A DNA stretch of 64,000 nt from Brachybacterium phenoliresistens (GTDB taxonomy: Bacteria; Actinomycetota; Actinomycetes; Actinomycetales; Dermabacteraceae), in contig NZ_KK069998.1 of assembly GCF_000576425.1 (NCBI RefSeq), forward strand, positions 1 through 64,000, written 5' to 3'. Below the pieces are notes generated by a model, which searched no databases, was not told the origin of the DNA, and saw nothing but the letters and a program-made list of their open reading frames with translations. The position numbers and the translations under genes are program-made. This document shows, in pieces, positions 1 through 14,500 of this stretch (the stretch's first letter is position 1; every line of letters begins with the position of its first letter).

Positions 1-2552
<2,552 letters not shown>

Positions 2553-2588
2553 GCCGCAGCGGATCGATCCCGCGCGTCGCGCAGCGCG

Positions 2589-2633
2589 GACGAGGACGGG
2601 CCCCGGTGATGAACACCGGGGCCCGTCCTCGTC
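2589..2633. terminator. bidirectional terminator between serC and the purine permease
   Basis: Perfect 20-bp inverted repeat (arms 2589-2608 and 2614-2633) with a 5-nt loop, between two convergent genes. There is no T-tract, as often seen in high-GC actinobacteria. The core GGGCCCCGG is shared with the hairpins at 40191 and 62415. Confidence 0.85.
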
Positions 2634-2699
2634 GCATCGGCCGTCAGGGCCGCGGGCGGCCGCGCCCGACCGGCATCGCGGTCGGAGCAGCCACGGCGG

Positions 2700-4181
2700 T
2701 CAGAGCAGCAGCGTGCCGATCGCCCCGCGCAGGAAGTAGGCGACGAACAGCACCGCCACCACGTACATGAGCCAGTGCACGTCGCGTGCGCGGCCGCGCA
2801 CCACGCGGATCAGCACGTAGGTGATGAAGCCGGCGCCCATCCCCACGGTGATGGAGTACGCGAAGGGCATGAGGATGATCGTGAGGAAGGCGGGGATCGC
2901 CTTCTCCATGTCCGTGAAGTCGATCGACGTCACCTGCGTCATCATCAGGAAGCCGACCATGACCAGGGCCGGGGTCGCCGCCTCGTAGGGCACCATCTCG
3001 ACCACGGGCGCCAGGAACGTCGTGAGCAGGAACGCGACGCCGGTGACGATGGCGGCCAGCCCCGTGCGGGCTCCCTCTGCGACGCCGGCGGTGGACTCCA
3101 CGTAGCTGGTGTTCGAGGAGACGCCCCCGAGGCCGCCGCCGATCGCGGCGAGGGAGTCGGCGACGAGGATCCGCTGGGAGTGGGGGATGTCCCCGTCGGC
3201 CTCCAGCAGGTCGGCCTCGGTGGCCACGCCGACCATCGTCCCCATCGTGTCGAAGAAGTCCGCGAGCAGGAGCGAGAAGACGATGACGCTCGCACCGATC
3301 GCTCCGGCGGCGGTGATCCCGCCGATCGGGTCGACCGTGAAGAGTGTCGCGAAGTCGGGCATCTGGACGGGCGAGGACCCCAGGGCGGGGACGTTCATGG
3401 ACCAGCCGCCGGGGTTGCCGGGCGCGCCCTCGCTCGGCGCGCTCCAGGCGCCGAGGCCCAGCACCTTCTCCAGGACGACCGCGAGCACGGTCGCGGCGAT
3501 GATCGCCAGGAGGATCGCGCCGGGGACCTTGCGCACCCACAGCAGCAGCATGAGCAGCAGGCCGACGACGAACACGGCCGTGGGCCAGCCGGTCAGCGAG
3601 CCGTCGTTGCCGAGCTGGACGGGCGTGCCCTGCGCAGAGGTGACGAAGCGGGCGTTGTACAGGCCGATGAAGGCGATGAACAGGCCCAGGCCCACGCCGA
3701 TGGCGGTCTTGAGGAACGGCGGCACGGCGGCGAAGACCGCCCGGCGGAAGCCCGTGAGCACGAGAATCAGGATGAGCACGCCCTCGAGCACGATCAGGCC
3801 CATCGCGCCGGCCCAGGTCATGCCCGGCAGCGACACCACCGAGTAGGCGATGTAGGCGTTCAGGCCCAGGCCCGCCGCGAGCGCGAGCGGGAACTTCGCC
3901 CAGGCGCCCATGAAGATGCTGAGGATGCCGGCGACGAGCGCGGTGCCCGCGGCGACCGCGGGCAGGTTCGGCTCGGTGCCGCCGCCCAGGAAGTGGCCGG
4001 TGGAGTCCGGCACGGTGCCGATGATCAGAGGGTTCAGCACGACGATGTAGCACATCGCGAAGAAGGTCACGAGCCCGCCGCGGATCTCGCGGCCGATGCT
4101 CGAGCCGCGCTCGGTGATGTGGAAGTAGCGGTCCAGTGCGGAGGAGGAGGCAGGAGCCTGCAGGGATGGTGCGGTGGGCAT
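2700..4181 (-). CDS. NCS2 family purine permease (AzgA/PbuG type)
   Basis: Proton-coupled adenine/guanine/hypoxanthine uptake protein of the inner membrane. About 493 residues with 12-14 hydrophobic segments. It carries the AzgA-type N-terminus (DRYFHITERGSSIGREIRGG) and the SNTSYVESTAGVAEGARTGL and MTQVTSIDFTDMEKAIPAF segments typical of this subgroup. Substrate specificity cannot be read exactly. I place the start at ATG 4181 rather than ATG 4187, because TAGGTT (4188-4193 on this strand) lies exactly 6 nt upstream of 4181, matching the leaderless promoters elsewhere here, and no Shine-Dalgarno serves 4187. The gene ends at the shared terminator with serC. Confidence 0.9.
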   Translation of the reverse strand: MPTAPSLQAPASSSALDRYFHITERGSSIGREIRGGLVTFFAMCYIVVLNPLIIGTVPDSTGHFLGGGTEPNLPAVAAGTALVAGILSIFMGAWAKFPLALAAGLGLNAYIAYSVVSLPGMTWAGAMGLIVLEGVLILILVLTGFRRAVFAAVPPFLKTAIGVGLGLFIAFIGLYNARFVTSAQGTPVQLGNDGSLTGWPTAVFVVGLLLMLLLWVRKVPGAILLAIIAATVLAVVLEKVLGLGAWSAPSEGAPGNPGGWSMNVPALGSSPVQMPDFATLFTVDPIGGITAAGAIGASVIVFSLLLADFFDTMGTMVGVATEADLLEADGDIPHSQRILVADSLAAIGGGLGGVSSNTSYVESTAGVAEGARTGLAAIVTGVAFLLTTFLAPVVEMVPYEAATPALVMVGFLMMTQVTSIDFTDMEKAIPAFLTIILMPFAYSITVGMGAGFITYVLIRVVRGRARDVHWLMYVVAVLFVAYFLRGAIGTLLL

Positions 4182-4187
4182 GTGCAT

Positions 4188-4193
4188 AACCTA
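4188..4193 (-). promoter_or_regulatory. -10 hexamer of a leaderless promoter for the purine permease
   Basis: TAGGTT followed by six bases and ATG 4181. It fits TANNNT-N6-start seen at several other genes in the window and decides between two candidate start codons. Confidence 0.6.
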
Positions 4194-4318
4194 TCGGCCG
4201 CACCGCCGCCGGCCGCATCCCCGGGGCGTGATCTGCCCCGCGGCGGGCACGGGCGGCGGTCGCTCCGCCCTGCGCGGCTCCCCCGCAGCGCGCCGCGCGG
4301 CCGGCGCCGCCCCTGCCG

Positions 4319-4408
4319 ACATCACCGCGGCCGGCTTCACCACAACAGGCATCACCGCGGCCGATGTCGCCGCGGCCGACATCACCGCAGCCGGTGCCGC
4401 CGCGGCCG
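4319..4408. repeat. 15-bp tandem repeat, six degenerate copies
   Basis: Six units of 15 bp (starts 4319, 4334, 4349, 4364, 4379, 4394), consensus close to ACATCACCGCGGCCG, fill most of the gap between nagB and the permease. Read on the plus strand they would encode a repeating ADITA motif, but no credible gene surrounds them. Confidence 0.85.
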
Positions 4409-4415
4409 GTCGGGC

Positions 4416-5201
4416 TCAGCGCGCGAGGCGGTGGCGCTCCTCCTGGATGTAGCGGTAGTAGTCCGCGTCGCGCAGCCGGGAGGCCGCGGCCTCGTCCAGC
4501 ACCACGGTGACGGTGGGATGCATCTGCAGCACGCTCGCGGGGCAGAACGCGGAGACGGGGCCCTCGACCATCGCGGCGACGGCCTCGGCCTTGCCCTCGC
4601 CGGTGGCGATGAGGACGATCCGGCGGGCCTCGCCGATGGTGCCGAGCCCCTGAGTGATCACGTGCACGGGGACCTCGTCGACGGTCTCGAAGAAGCGCGC
4701 GTTGTCCTCGACGGTGCGACGGGTCAGCGTCTTCACCCGGGTGCGGGAGGCCAGCGAGCTCGCGGGCTCGTTGAAGCCGATGTGCCCGTTGCTGCCGATG
4801 CCCAGGATCTGCAGGTCCACTCCCCCGGCCTCGCGGATCGCGCGATCGTACTCCTGCGCCGCGGCGAGGGGGTCGGATGCCTGGCCGTCCGGGGACAGCA
4901 CCGTCGCGTCGTCGATGTCGATGTGGGCGGTGAACTGGTCGCGGATGAAGCGGAAGTAGCTCTGCTCGTGCTCGCGGGGCAGGCCCACGTACTCGTCCAG
5001 CAGGAAGGCGCGGGCGTGGGCGAAGGACAGCCCCTCCTCGCGATGGCGCCGGATCAGCTCGCGATAGGTCGCCACGGGCGAGGAGCCGGTCGCCAGACCG
5101 AGGGTGATGCCGTCCTCCCCGGCCGCGGTGACCGCCTGCTCGAAACGATCCGCGACGAGACGCGCGGCGTCCTCGGGGGTGGCTGCGATGACGATCTCCA
5201 T
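4416..5201 (-). CDS. nagB: glucosamine-6-phosphate deaminase
   Basis: Converts glucosamine-6-phosphate to fructose-6-phosphate and ammonia, the entry of amino sugars into glycolysis. 261 residues, the normal family length. It has the [15 protein letters not shown] phosphate-binding loop (about 35-49), the catalytic Asp69 in LLDEYVGL, and [13 protein letters not shown] containing His140. The start is supported by GGAGG about 6 nt upstream. No nagA or N-acetylglucosamine transporter is adjacent, and the downstream purine permease is probably unrelated in function. Confidence 0.93.
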   Translation of the reverse strand: MEIVIAATPEDAARLVADRFEQAVTAAGEDGITLGLATGSSPVATYRELIRRHREEGLSFAHARAFLLDEYVGLPREHEQSYFRFIRDQFTAHIDIDDATVLSPDGQASDPLAAAQEYDRAIREAGGVDLQILGIGSNGHIGFNEPASSLASRTRVKTLTRRTVEDNARFFETVDEVPVHVITQGLGTIGEARRIVLIATGEGKAEAVAAMVEGPVSAFCPASVLQMHPTVTVVLDEAAASRLRDADYYRYIQEERHRLAR

Positions 5202-5427
5202 GAGGAACCTCCGCGTGGGGCGACCCCGCAGGTCGCCGAATCATGATCATTACGTCGCCTAATCGCGCACGTTCGGTCACAGCCTACCCTCTGGGCGGCG
5301 ATCATGCACGGATTCCGCGGACCTCACATCCCGGACGCGGAACAGCCCACGGCGACGGATCGCCGTGGGCTGCACGGGGTGGTCGGCACGCCGACCGGCG
5401 GAGCGGGCTCGAGGCCCCGTCTCCGCG

Positions 5428-5456
5428 GCGGGACCCGCCTCAGGGGCGGGTCCCGC
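5428..5456 (-). terminator. terminator downstream of ndh
   Basis: 12-bp perfect stem (arms 5428-5439 and 5445-5456) with a 5-nt loop, starting 7 nt after the ndh stop codon. A second, weaker hairpin (10-bp arms 5345-5354 and 5361-5370) follows in the same gap, which otherwise holds only the nagB upstream region. Confidence 0.75.
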
Positions 5457-5462
5457 TCGGGG

Positions 5463-6824
5463 TCACTTCTTCGCGGCCAGCTCGAACGCCGCGCGCGGGG
5501 TCGAGGACTGCGGGATGCCGATGATGTCGCGACGGGACACCGCGTTGGCGACCCAGCCGGCGACGACGGCGGCCTTGCGGCCCACCGTCGGCATCGCGTA
5601 CACGTGGTAGGCGCGCGCCGCGGCCCAGGCCGGCAGGCCCTTCATGTCGATGCGCTTGTCGCCGAGCATCATGTAGCCGACGCCCTTGTACATGCCCAGG
5701 GTCGCGAGGACGCCGAGGTTCTTGTGGTAGTAGTCCACCAGCGGGCGGCCCTGGATCGAGCGGGCGATGTTGTCGGCCACGCGCTTGCCCTGACGCACGG
5801 CGTGCTGGGCGTTGGGCGGGCAGAACTTGCCCTCGCCGGAGGCCAGGTCCGGGACCCAGGCGCAGTCGCCGGCGGCGAAGACGCCGTCGACGGGGCCGTT
5901 CTCGCCCTTGACGCGCAGGTCGGGCAGGACGCCGAGGCGCCCCATCATCGGGCCGCGCTCCTGGATGACCGGGAGGTCGGAGGCCTCGGAGTCGAACAGG
6001 ACCGGCGCGGGCTTGACGCCGGCGTTCCAGACGATCAGGTCGGTCTCGAACTCGTCGCCGTCGGACAGCTTGACGACGCCGCCCTCGCAGGAGTTGAGGA
6101 AGGTCTCGAGCTTGACCTCGACACCGCGCTCGCGCAGCTGGTTCAGGGCGTAGGCGCGCTGCTCCTCGGAGACCTCCGGGAAGATGAACGGGGCGGCGTC
6201 GATGAGCACGAAGCGGATGTCCGAGGCGTGCAGGTCGGGGTAGTACCGCAGGGCGTCGCGGACCATGTCCTCGGCCTCGGAGATCGCCTCGCCGCCGGCG
6301 AAGCCGCCGCCGACGAAGGTGAAGGTCAGCAGGCGCTTGCGCACGGCCGGATCCTTGGTGGAGGCGGCCTCGGCCAGGTTGCCGAGGATGCGGTCGCGCA
6401 CCGCGATGGCCTCCTCGACCTGCTTGAAGCCGATGGCGTTCTCCGCGAGGCCCGGGATGGGCAGCAGGCGCGGGACGGAGCCGAGGCCCACGACCAGGTA
6501 GTCGTAGGAGATCTCGAGGGTGACGTCCTCGTCGGTGGTGACCACCACGGTGCGATCCTCGTGGCGGATCTTGGAGACGGCTCCGGTGACGACCTTGGTG
6601 CCGGCCAGGACCTTGCGCAGGGGGGCGAGCACGTTGCGCGGGTCGATCGAGCCGGCGCCGACCTCGGGGAGGAAGGGCTGGTACGTCATGTACGGGCGGG
6701 AGTCGACGATGGTGATCGCGACCTCGGAGCCGAGCGCCTTGCGCAGGTCGTGCGCGGCGTTCAGACCGACGGATCCGCCGCCGAGGATGAGGACATGGGG
6801 CTTTGCGCCGGTGGTGGTGTTCAT
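5463..6824 (-). CDS. ndh: type II NADH:quinone oxidoreductase
   Basis: Single-subunit, non-proton-pumping NADH dehydrogenase that passes electrons to menaquinone at the membrane surface. 453 residues from the ATG at 6824. There are two Rossmann motifs: the N-terminal FAD site VLILGGGSVGLNAA and the NADH site FTFVGGGFAGGEAISE. The late FAD segment GVFAAGDCAWVPD is also present. The C-terminal hydrophobic part with YMMLGDKRIDMKGLPAW anchors the protein. TAGGCT lies 7 nt upstream of the start, suggesting a leaderless mRNA. An in-frame extension to 7016 overlaps ppx and is not supported. Confidence 0.92.
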   Translation of the reverse strand: MNTTTGAKPHVLILGGGSVGLNAAHDLRKALGSEVAITIVDSRPYMTYQPFLPEVGAGSIDPRNVLAPLRKVLAGTKVVTGAVSKIRHEDRTVVVTTDEDVTLEISYDYLVVGLGSVPRLLPIPGLAENAIGFKQVEEAIAVRDRILGNLAEAASTKDPAVRKRLLTFTFVGGGFAGGEAISEAEDMVRDALRYYPDLHASDIRFVLIDAAPFIFPEVSEEQRAYALNQLRERGVEVKLETFLNSCEGGVVKLSDGDEFETDLIVWNAGVKPAPVLFDSEASDLPVIQERGPMMGRLGVLPDLRVKGENGPVDGVFAAGDCAWVPDLASGEGKFCPPNAQHAVRQGKRVADNIARSIQGRPLVDYYHKNLGVLATLGMYKGVGYMMLGDKRIDMKGLPAWAAARAYHVYAMPTVGRKAAVVAGWVANAVSRRDIIGIPQSSTPRAAFELAAKK

Positions 6825-6831
6825 GGGCGAC

Positions 6832-6837
6832 AGCCTA
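6832..6837 (-). promoter_or_regulatory. -10 hexamer, leaderless promoter of ndh
   Basis: TAGGCT followed by 7 nt and ATG 6824. The spacing is one base longer than the N6 seen at most similar sites in the window. Confidence 0.5.
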
Positions 6838-6952
6838 TGGCCCTTGTGCCCCGGACACAAAGACCGGGCCCGGCGCTGGACACCGCCTCCGCGGCCCCTC
6901 CGCACGCGCCCGGATCGGCCCTCCTCGGCCTCCGGGCACGCCCCCGCGCACG

Positions 6953-7909
6953 TCAGACGCGCGGGTCCAGCAGGCTCAGCGCGATGCCGTCCAGGATGTC
7001 GTGCTCGCTGGTCCACGTACAGGTGATGGTGCTCACGTCGGCGATTCGTCGGATGATCTGCTCCCAGATCAGCGCCCCCGCCCCGAGGACGTCGATGCGC
7101 CCCGGGTGGATGATCCGAAGGGCGCCGCGCTCGGCGCGGGTCATGCCGAGGATCGCCTCGCAGACCTCGAGCATCCGCGCGGTCGGGAGCTGCGCGCCGT
7201 GGGAGAGCTCGGGGCTGTACTCCTCGGCCCCCAGGGCGACCCCGGTGAGGGTGGTGACGGTGCCGGCCACGCCGACCAGATGACGGGTGGTCCCCAGCGG
7301 CAGGACGGAGGCGGCCTCGTCCAGCAGGGCGTCCACGTCCGCGCGGGCGGCGGCGATCTCCTCCGCGGTGGGCGGGTCGCTGCGCAGGTGCCGCTCGGTC
7401 AGGCGCACCGATCCCATGTCCAGGCTGATGCGGTGGGTGGGCGACCCCTCGCCGAGCACCAGCTCGGTGGAGCCGCCGCCGATGTCCACCACCAGGCGCG
7501 GCCCCGCCGGGATCCCCGGGAGCGTGGAGACGGCGCCGCGGAAGGACAGCTCGGCCTCCTCCTGCCCCGAGACGACCTCGACGTCGACGCCGAGGATCTC
7601 GCGCACGCCCTCGAGGAAGACGGCCCGGTTGCTCGCGTCGCGGGTCGCGGAGGTCGCCACGAAGCGCACGTCCTGCACGCCGTGGCGGGCGATGAGCTCC
7701 GCATAGCGCCGGGTCGCGGCGAGGGTGCGCTCGACGGCCTCCGGATCGAACCGCCCGGTGCGGTCCACGCCGTAGCCCAGGCGCACGATCTCCATGTGCC
7801 GCTCGAGATCCTCGAGGGCACCGGTGGCCGGGTCGCGGCGGGCGATCAGCAGGCGGATCGAGTTGGTGCCGCAGTCGATCGCGGCGACCGGAGCGGCGGG
7901 CGCGCTCAT
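6953..7909 (-). CDS. ppx: exopolyphosphatase / pppGpp phosphohydrolase family protein
   Basis: Ppx/GppA family enzyme of the ASKHA fold that removes terminal phosphate from polyphosphate or pppGpp. 318 residues. It shows phosphate-1 motif AAIDCGTNSIRLLIA at the N-terminus and the phosphate-2 motif VVDIGGGSTELVLGEG. The length matches the short actinobacterial Ppx1-like forms that lack the extra C-terminal HD domain. The ATG overlaps the DUF501 stop codon by four bases (ATGA), so translation is coupled. It closes the eno/ftsB/DUF501 operon. Confidence 0.9.
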   Translation of the reverse strand: MSAPAAPVAAIDCGTNSIRLLIARRDPATGALEDLERHMEIVRLGYGVDRTGRFDPEAVERTLAATRRYAELIARHGVQDVRFVATSATRDASNRAVFLEGVREILGVDVEVVSGQEEAELSFRGAVSTLPGIPAGPRLVVDIGGGSTELVLGEGSPTHRISLDMGSVRLTERHLRSDPPTAEEIAAARADVDALLDEAASVLPLGTTRHLVGVAGTVTTLTGVALGAEEYSPELSHGAQLPTARMLEVCEAILGMTRAERGALRIIHPGRIDVLGAGALIWEQIIRRIADVSTITCTWTSEHDILDGIALSLLDPRV

Positions 7910-8448
7910 GCGTCCTGCTCCGCCGCGGTCTCCTCGCAGCGGCACACGTCGATCGAGGCCACGGGGCGCAGCTGCTCGAGGACGCGGTCGCCGATGGGGT
8001 TGATGCCCTCCCCCTCGGCGAGGGACTGCCCCACGATGGCGTGCAGGCACTTCACGCGGGTGGGCATGCCGCCGGCGCTGACGTGGTCGACCTCCTCGGC
8101 GCTGCCGAGCTCGGCGCGCCGCGCGAGGTAGCGCTCGTGGGCCGCCGCGTAGCGCTGCGCGAGCTGGGGGTCCTCCCCGAGCTCCTCGGTCAGCCGCGCC
8201 ATCTCGCCGGTCGCCTCGACCCGGGAGACGGCCAGGACCATCGACGGGAGGGTGAGGTAGAGCGAGGTCGGGAAGGGGGTGCCGTCCTCGAGCCGGGGCG
8301 CGGTGCGCACCACGGCGGGCAGGCCGCAGGCGCAGCGGCGGGCGATCGATCGCACCCCCCGCATCTCCCGGCCCAGCTGCTCGCGCATGGCGGCGAGGTC
8401 GGCCTCGCTCGCGGGGGTCTCGTAGGGCAGAGGGGGAAGGGTGCTCAC
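7906..8448 (-). CDS. DUF501 domain-containing protein
   Basis: 180-residue cytoplasmic protein of unknown function, recognised as DUF501 by its IARRCACGLPAVVRTAPRLEDGTPFPT-type segment, a central LPSMVLAVSRVEATGEM helix and HVSAGGMPTRVKCLHAIVG. Several Cys and His residues could bind a metal. The family is classically found between the FtsB/DivIC-like gene and ppx in actinobacteria, exactly as here. It overlaps both neighbours by four bases (ATGA junctions), so the three are probably made from one transcript. No function is assigned. Confidence 0.85.
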   Translation of the reverse strand: MSTLPPLPYETPASEADLAAMREQLGREMRGVRSIARRCACGLPAVVRTAPRLEDGTPFPTSLYLTLPSMVLAVSRVEATGEMARLTEELGEDPQLAQRYAAAHERYLARRAELGSAEEVDHVSAGGMPTRVKCLHAIVGQSLAEGEGINPIGDRVLEQLRPVASIDVCRCEETAAEQDA

Positions 8449-9302
8449 TCGGTGTCCTGCTCGCTGGTCGGATCGGCGGCGGGGGCGCTGGACGCGCCTC
8501 CGGAAGGCTCCGCGGCGGGGTCATCGGCGGGGGCATCGGAGGCTCCCTCGCCGTCTCCCTCCTCCGGAGCCGGGTCGGGGATGTCCTCCGGGGAGAGGCG
8601 GCTGGCGCCCTCCACGCTCTCCCACATCATGCTGAACCAGTCGCCCTGGGCCGCCTCCTGGGCGGTCTGCTCCTGCTCGGTCAGCGGGACGTCCTTCCCG
8701 GAGGTGTCGGTCAGGCGGTACTGGGTCTCCCCAGGCATCGCGAACAGCAGCCGCTCGCGGGCCTGGGCGGCGACGAAGGTCGGGTCCTCCCAGCGGTCGA
8801 CGTCCTGCTGGAGCTGCTCGACCGAGGCCTCCTGCTGCGCGACCTGCTGCTGGAGGGCGATCAGCTGCTGACGCTGGGAGATGTAGGTGTTCAGGGTCGG
8901 GACCACCACCGCCAGCGCGATCACCAGCACCGTGATGAGGAACAGGGTGCGACGGGTCAGGGCGATGACCGGCGCGTCGGCCGTCTGATCGGCGGAGGAG
9001 CTGCGACGCGGACGGGCGGCGGAGCCGGGGCGGGTGCTGCGCGAGGCGCCGGAGCCGCTGCGACCACGGGAGGCCGGGCGCACCGGCGAGCGGGCGCCGC
9101 GGCTCGACGTGCCGCGCGGGCTCGGCGCGCCGGACGGGCTCGATGTGCTGGAGGATCCGGTCCCGCCGGAGGCGCTCGCGGCCCCGCGCGAGCCCTTTCC
9201 TCCCCGGCTGCCGGCGCCGCGATGCGTCGATGCGCCGCGCCCGGACCCGGACGCGGCGACCGGGCGCCTCGTCCGCGGGGCGCCCGGTCGTCGTGTGGTC
9301 AT
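8445..9302 (-). CDS. FtsB/DivIC-like septum formation initiator protein
   Basis: Bitopic membrane protein of the divisome. 285 residues. Residues 1 to about 112 are a Ser/Arg/Gly/Ala-rich disordered cytoplasmic tail. One membrane segment follows (LFLITVLVIALAVVVPTL), then a coiled coil rich in Gln (QRQQLIALQQQVAQQEASVE), then the family's WEDPTFVAAQARERLLFAMPGE segment. The acidic C-terminal tail is Asp/Glu/Ala/Pro-rich. FtsB proteins are usually near 100-200 residues, so both tails are long. It follows eno by only 18 bases, but a TAATCT hexamer 6 nt before ATG suggests its own promoter. Confidence 0.88.
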   Translation of the reverse strand: MTTRRPGAPRTRRPVAASGSGRGASTHRGAGSRGGKGSRGAASASGGTGSSSTSSPSGAPSPRGTSSRGARSPVRPASRGRSGSGASRSTRPGSAARPRRSSSADQTADAPVIALTRRTLFLITVLVIALAVVVPTLNTYISQRQQLIALQQQVAQQEASVEQLQQDVDRWEDPTFVAAQARERLLFAMPGETQYRLTDTSGKDVPLTEQEQTAQEAAQGDWFSMMWESVEGASRLSPEDIPDPAPEEGDGEGASDAPADDPAAEPSGGASSAPAADPTSEQDTE

Positions 9303-9308
9303 GCCGTC

Positions 9309-9314
9309 AGATTA
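9309..9314 (-). promoter_or_regulatory. -10 hexamer, leaderless promoter of the ftsB-like gene
   Basis: TAATCT, then 6 nt, then ATG 9302. It sits inside the 18-bp gap between the eno stop and this gene, where no Shine-Dalgarno is visible. Confidence 0.6.
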
Positions 9315-9320
9315 CAGGGG

Positions 9321-11513
<2,193 letters not shown>

Positions 11514-11517
<4 letters not shown>

Positions 11518-14500
11518 CGGCCGGCCGGCCGCGCGACCGCCGGCGCCGCGTCGGGCCGCAGGACGCCGAGGACCGTCCGCGCCCACTCGAGCAGCTCGTG
11601 ATCGCGCAGCTCGGTGCCGCCGATGCGGCTGGTGGTGGGCCGGGGCACGAGCACCTGGCGGACCGTCGGCTTCTCCATCGTGCCGGGGTACAGGCGCTTC
11701 ATGCGCAGGGACACCGAGTCCGGCAGCTCCACGTGCGCGAAGCGGATCATCTTGCCCTGGGCCTGCACCTCGTCCAGCCCGGCCGCCCGGCACTCCAGAC
11801 GGAACCGGGCCACGTCCAACAGCACCTCGACGGGCGCGGGGATGCGTCCGTAGCGGTCCGAGAGCTCGGCGCGGACCTCGTCGATGGTCGCCTCGTCCTT
11901 CGCGCCGGAGAGCTTGGCGTACGCCTCCAGCCGCAGGCGCTCCGAGGCGATGTAGTCGTGCGGGATGTGCGCGTCCAGCGGCAGCTCGACCTTGATCTCC
12001 TTGTCGGGGGCGGTGCTCTCCCCCTTGAAGGCGGCCACGGCCTCGCCGACCATCCGGACGTACAGGTCGAAGCCCACGCCGGCGATGTGCCCGGACTGCT
12101 CCCCGCCCAGCAGGTTGCCGGCCCCGCGGATCTCGAGGTCCTTCATCGCGACCTGCAGCCCGGCCCCGAGGTCCGTGTTGGTGGCCAGGGTGGTCAGGCG
12201 GTCGTGCGCGGTCTCCGTCAGCGGCTTGGAGCCGTCGTAGAGGAAGTAGGCGTAGGCGCGCTCGCTCGAACGGCCCACACGGCCGCGCAGCTGATGCAGC
12301 TGGGACAGGCCGAAGCGGTCCGCGTTCTCCACGATCAGCGTGTTGGCGTTGGCGATGTCCAGGCCCGTCTCCACGATCGTGGTGCAGACCAGCACGTCGA
12401 ACTCCTTCTCCCAGAAGTCGACGATCACCCGCTCCAGCTGGTGCTCGCCCATCTTGCCGTGGGCGACCTCCACCCGCGCATCGGGCACGAGGTCCCGGAT
12501 GCGCTGGGCCGCGCGGTCGATGTCCTCGACGCGGTTGTGGATGAAGAACACCTGCCCGTCGCGCAGCAGCTCGCGACGGATCGCCGCGACCAGCTGCTTC
12601 TCCTCCTCCGGGCCGACGTAGGTGAGCACGGGGTGGCGCTCCTCGGGCGGGGTGGCGAGCATCGACATCTCGCGGATCCCGGTCACCGCCATCTCCAGGG
12701 TGCGCGGGATCGGCGTCGCGGACATCGACAGCACGTCCACGTTCGTGCGCAGCGCCTTGAGGGTCTCCTTGTGCTCGACGCCGAAGCGCTGCTCCTCGTC
12801 GATGATGAGCAGCCCCAGGTCCTTGAAGCGGACCTGACCGGTGAGCAGGCGATGGGTGCCGATCACGACGTCGACCTCCCCCTTCGCGAGCCCCTCGACG
12901 GTCTCCCGGGAGTCGGCGTCGGACTGGAAGCGCGAGAGCCCCCGCACCGTCACCGGGAACCCGGTGTACCGCTCGGTGAAGGTGTCCAGGTGCTGCTGGG
13001 CCAGCAGGGTCGTGGGCGCGAGCACCGCGACCTGCTTGCCGTCCTGGACGGCCTTGAAGGCGGCGCGCACGGCGATCTCCGTCTTGCCGTAGCCGACGTC
13101 GCCGAGGATCAGGCGGTCCATCGGGACGGGCTTCTCCATGTCGGCCTTGACGTCGTCGATGGTCGAGAGCTGGTCCGGCGTCTCGACGAACTCGAAGGCG
13201 TCCTCGAGCTCGCGCTGCCACGGGGTGTCCGGGCCGAAGGCGTGGCCGGGGGCGGACTGCCGCGCCGAATACAGGCGCACCAGCTCGTCGGCGATCTCGC
13301 GGATCGCCTTGCGGGCGCGGGACTTGGTCTTGGCCCAGTCGGAGCCGCCCATGCGGTTAACCGACGGGTCCTCGCCGCCGACGTACTTGGTGACCTGCTC
13401 GAGCTGGTCGCTGGGCACGTACAGCCGGTCCCCCGGCTGGCCCTTCTTCGAGGGCGCGTACTCGATCACCAGGTACTCGCGGGTGGCGCGCTTGGCGCCG
13501 CTGCCGACGGTGCGGCTGGTCATCTCCACGAAGCGCCCCACGCCGTGATGGGAGTGGACGACGTGGTCGCCCGGGCGCAGCTGCAGCGGGTCGACCACGT
13601 TGCGGCGGCGGGAGGGGATCTTCCGCTCGCTGCCGCGGCGCGCCCCGGACTTGCCGGTGAGGTCGCGCTCGGTGACCAGCATGATCTTGGCGGCCTCGTC
13701 GACCAGGCCCGCGGTGAAGGGGCCGACGGTGACCATCGGGTCCTCGGAGAGGCGCTCGTGCAGCGGGTGCTCGAAGATCGCGGGCAGCTCGTGCTCGCGC
13801 AGGACCTCCGCGGCGTGCCGGGCGCCGCCGGAGCCCGTCATCGTCACCACCACCCGCCAGCCGTCGGCGCGGCGGCGGGCGATGTCGGCGGCGGCGTCGG
13901 CGATCTTGCCCGAGTAGCCGGGGTGGGTGACCGAGGCGGCGGTGACCGCGGTGTCCTCGTCCAGTCCGAAGGGGGCGATGGTCGTCCAGGCCCGGCCCGT
14001 GGCACGGGCCCGGTCGCGCACGTCCTCCAGCGGCACGAAGCTGGCGGCGCCCACGTCGATGGGCAGGCCGCCGCCGGCGGCCGCGCTGGACCAGGCCGCG
14101 GCGAGGAACTCGTCGGTGGTGGCCACGAGCTCGGCGGCGCGTCCGCGCGTGCGCTCGGGGTCCAGCACGAGGATCCGCGAGCGCGCCGGCAGCACGTCGA
14201 TGACCTGCTCCATCGCGCCCACGAGGACCGGGCTGAGGGACTCCATGCCGTCCGCGGCGATGCCGTCGGCGATCCGCAGCAGCAGGTCCCGGGCGCCGGG
14301 GAGCTCATCGGCCATGGCGCGGGCGCGCTCGCGCACGTCCTCGGTCAGCAGGATCTCGCGGCACGGGGGCGCGTCCAGGCCGTGCGGGACCGGTTCGAGG
14401 GAGCGCTGGTCCGCGACGGAGAAGTAGCGGACGTCGTCGATCTCGTCGCCGAAGAAGTCCACGCGCACCGGATGCGGCTCGGTGGGCGGGAAGACGTCGA

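Noticed and set aside
5239..5252. AT-rich AATCATGATCATTA segment before nagB as an operator
   Set aside because: It is not a true palindrome on inspection and does not resemble known GntR amino-sugar sites.
2644..5280. 878-residue minus-strand ORF
   Set aside because: Arg/Gly/His-rich shadow of the purine permease and nagB frames; no domain.
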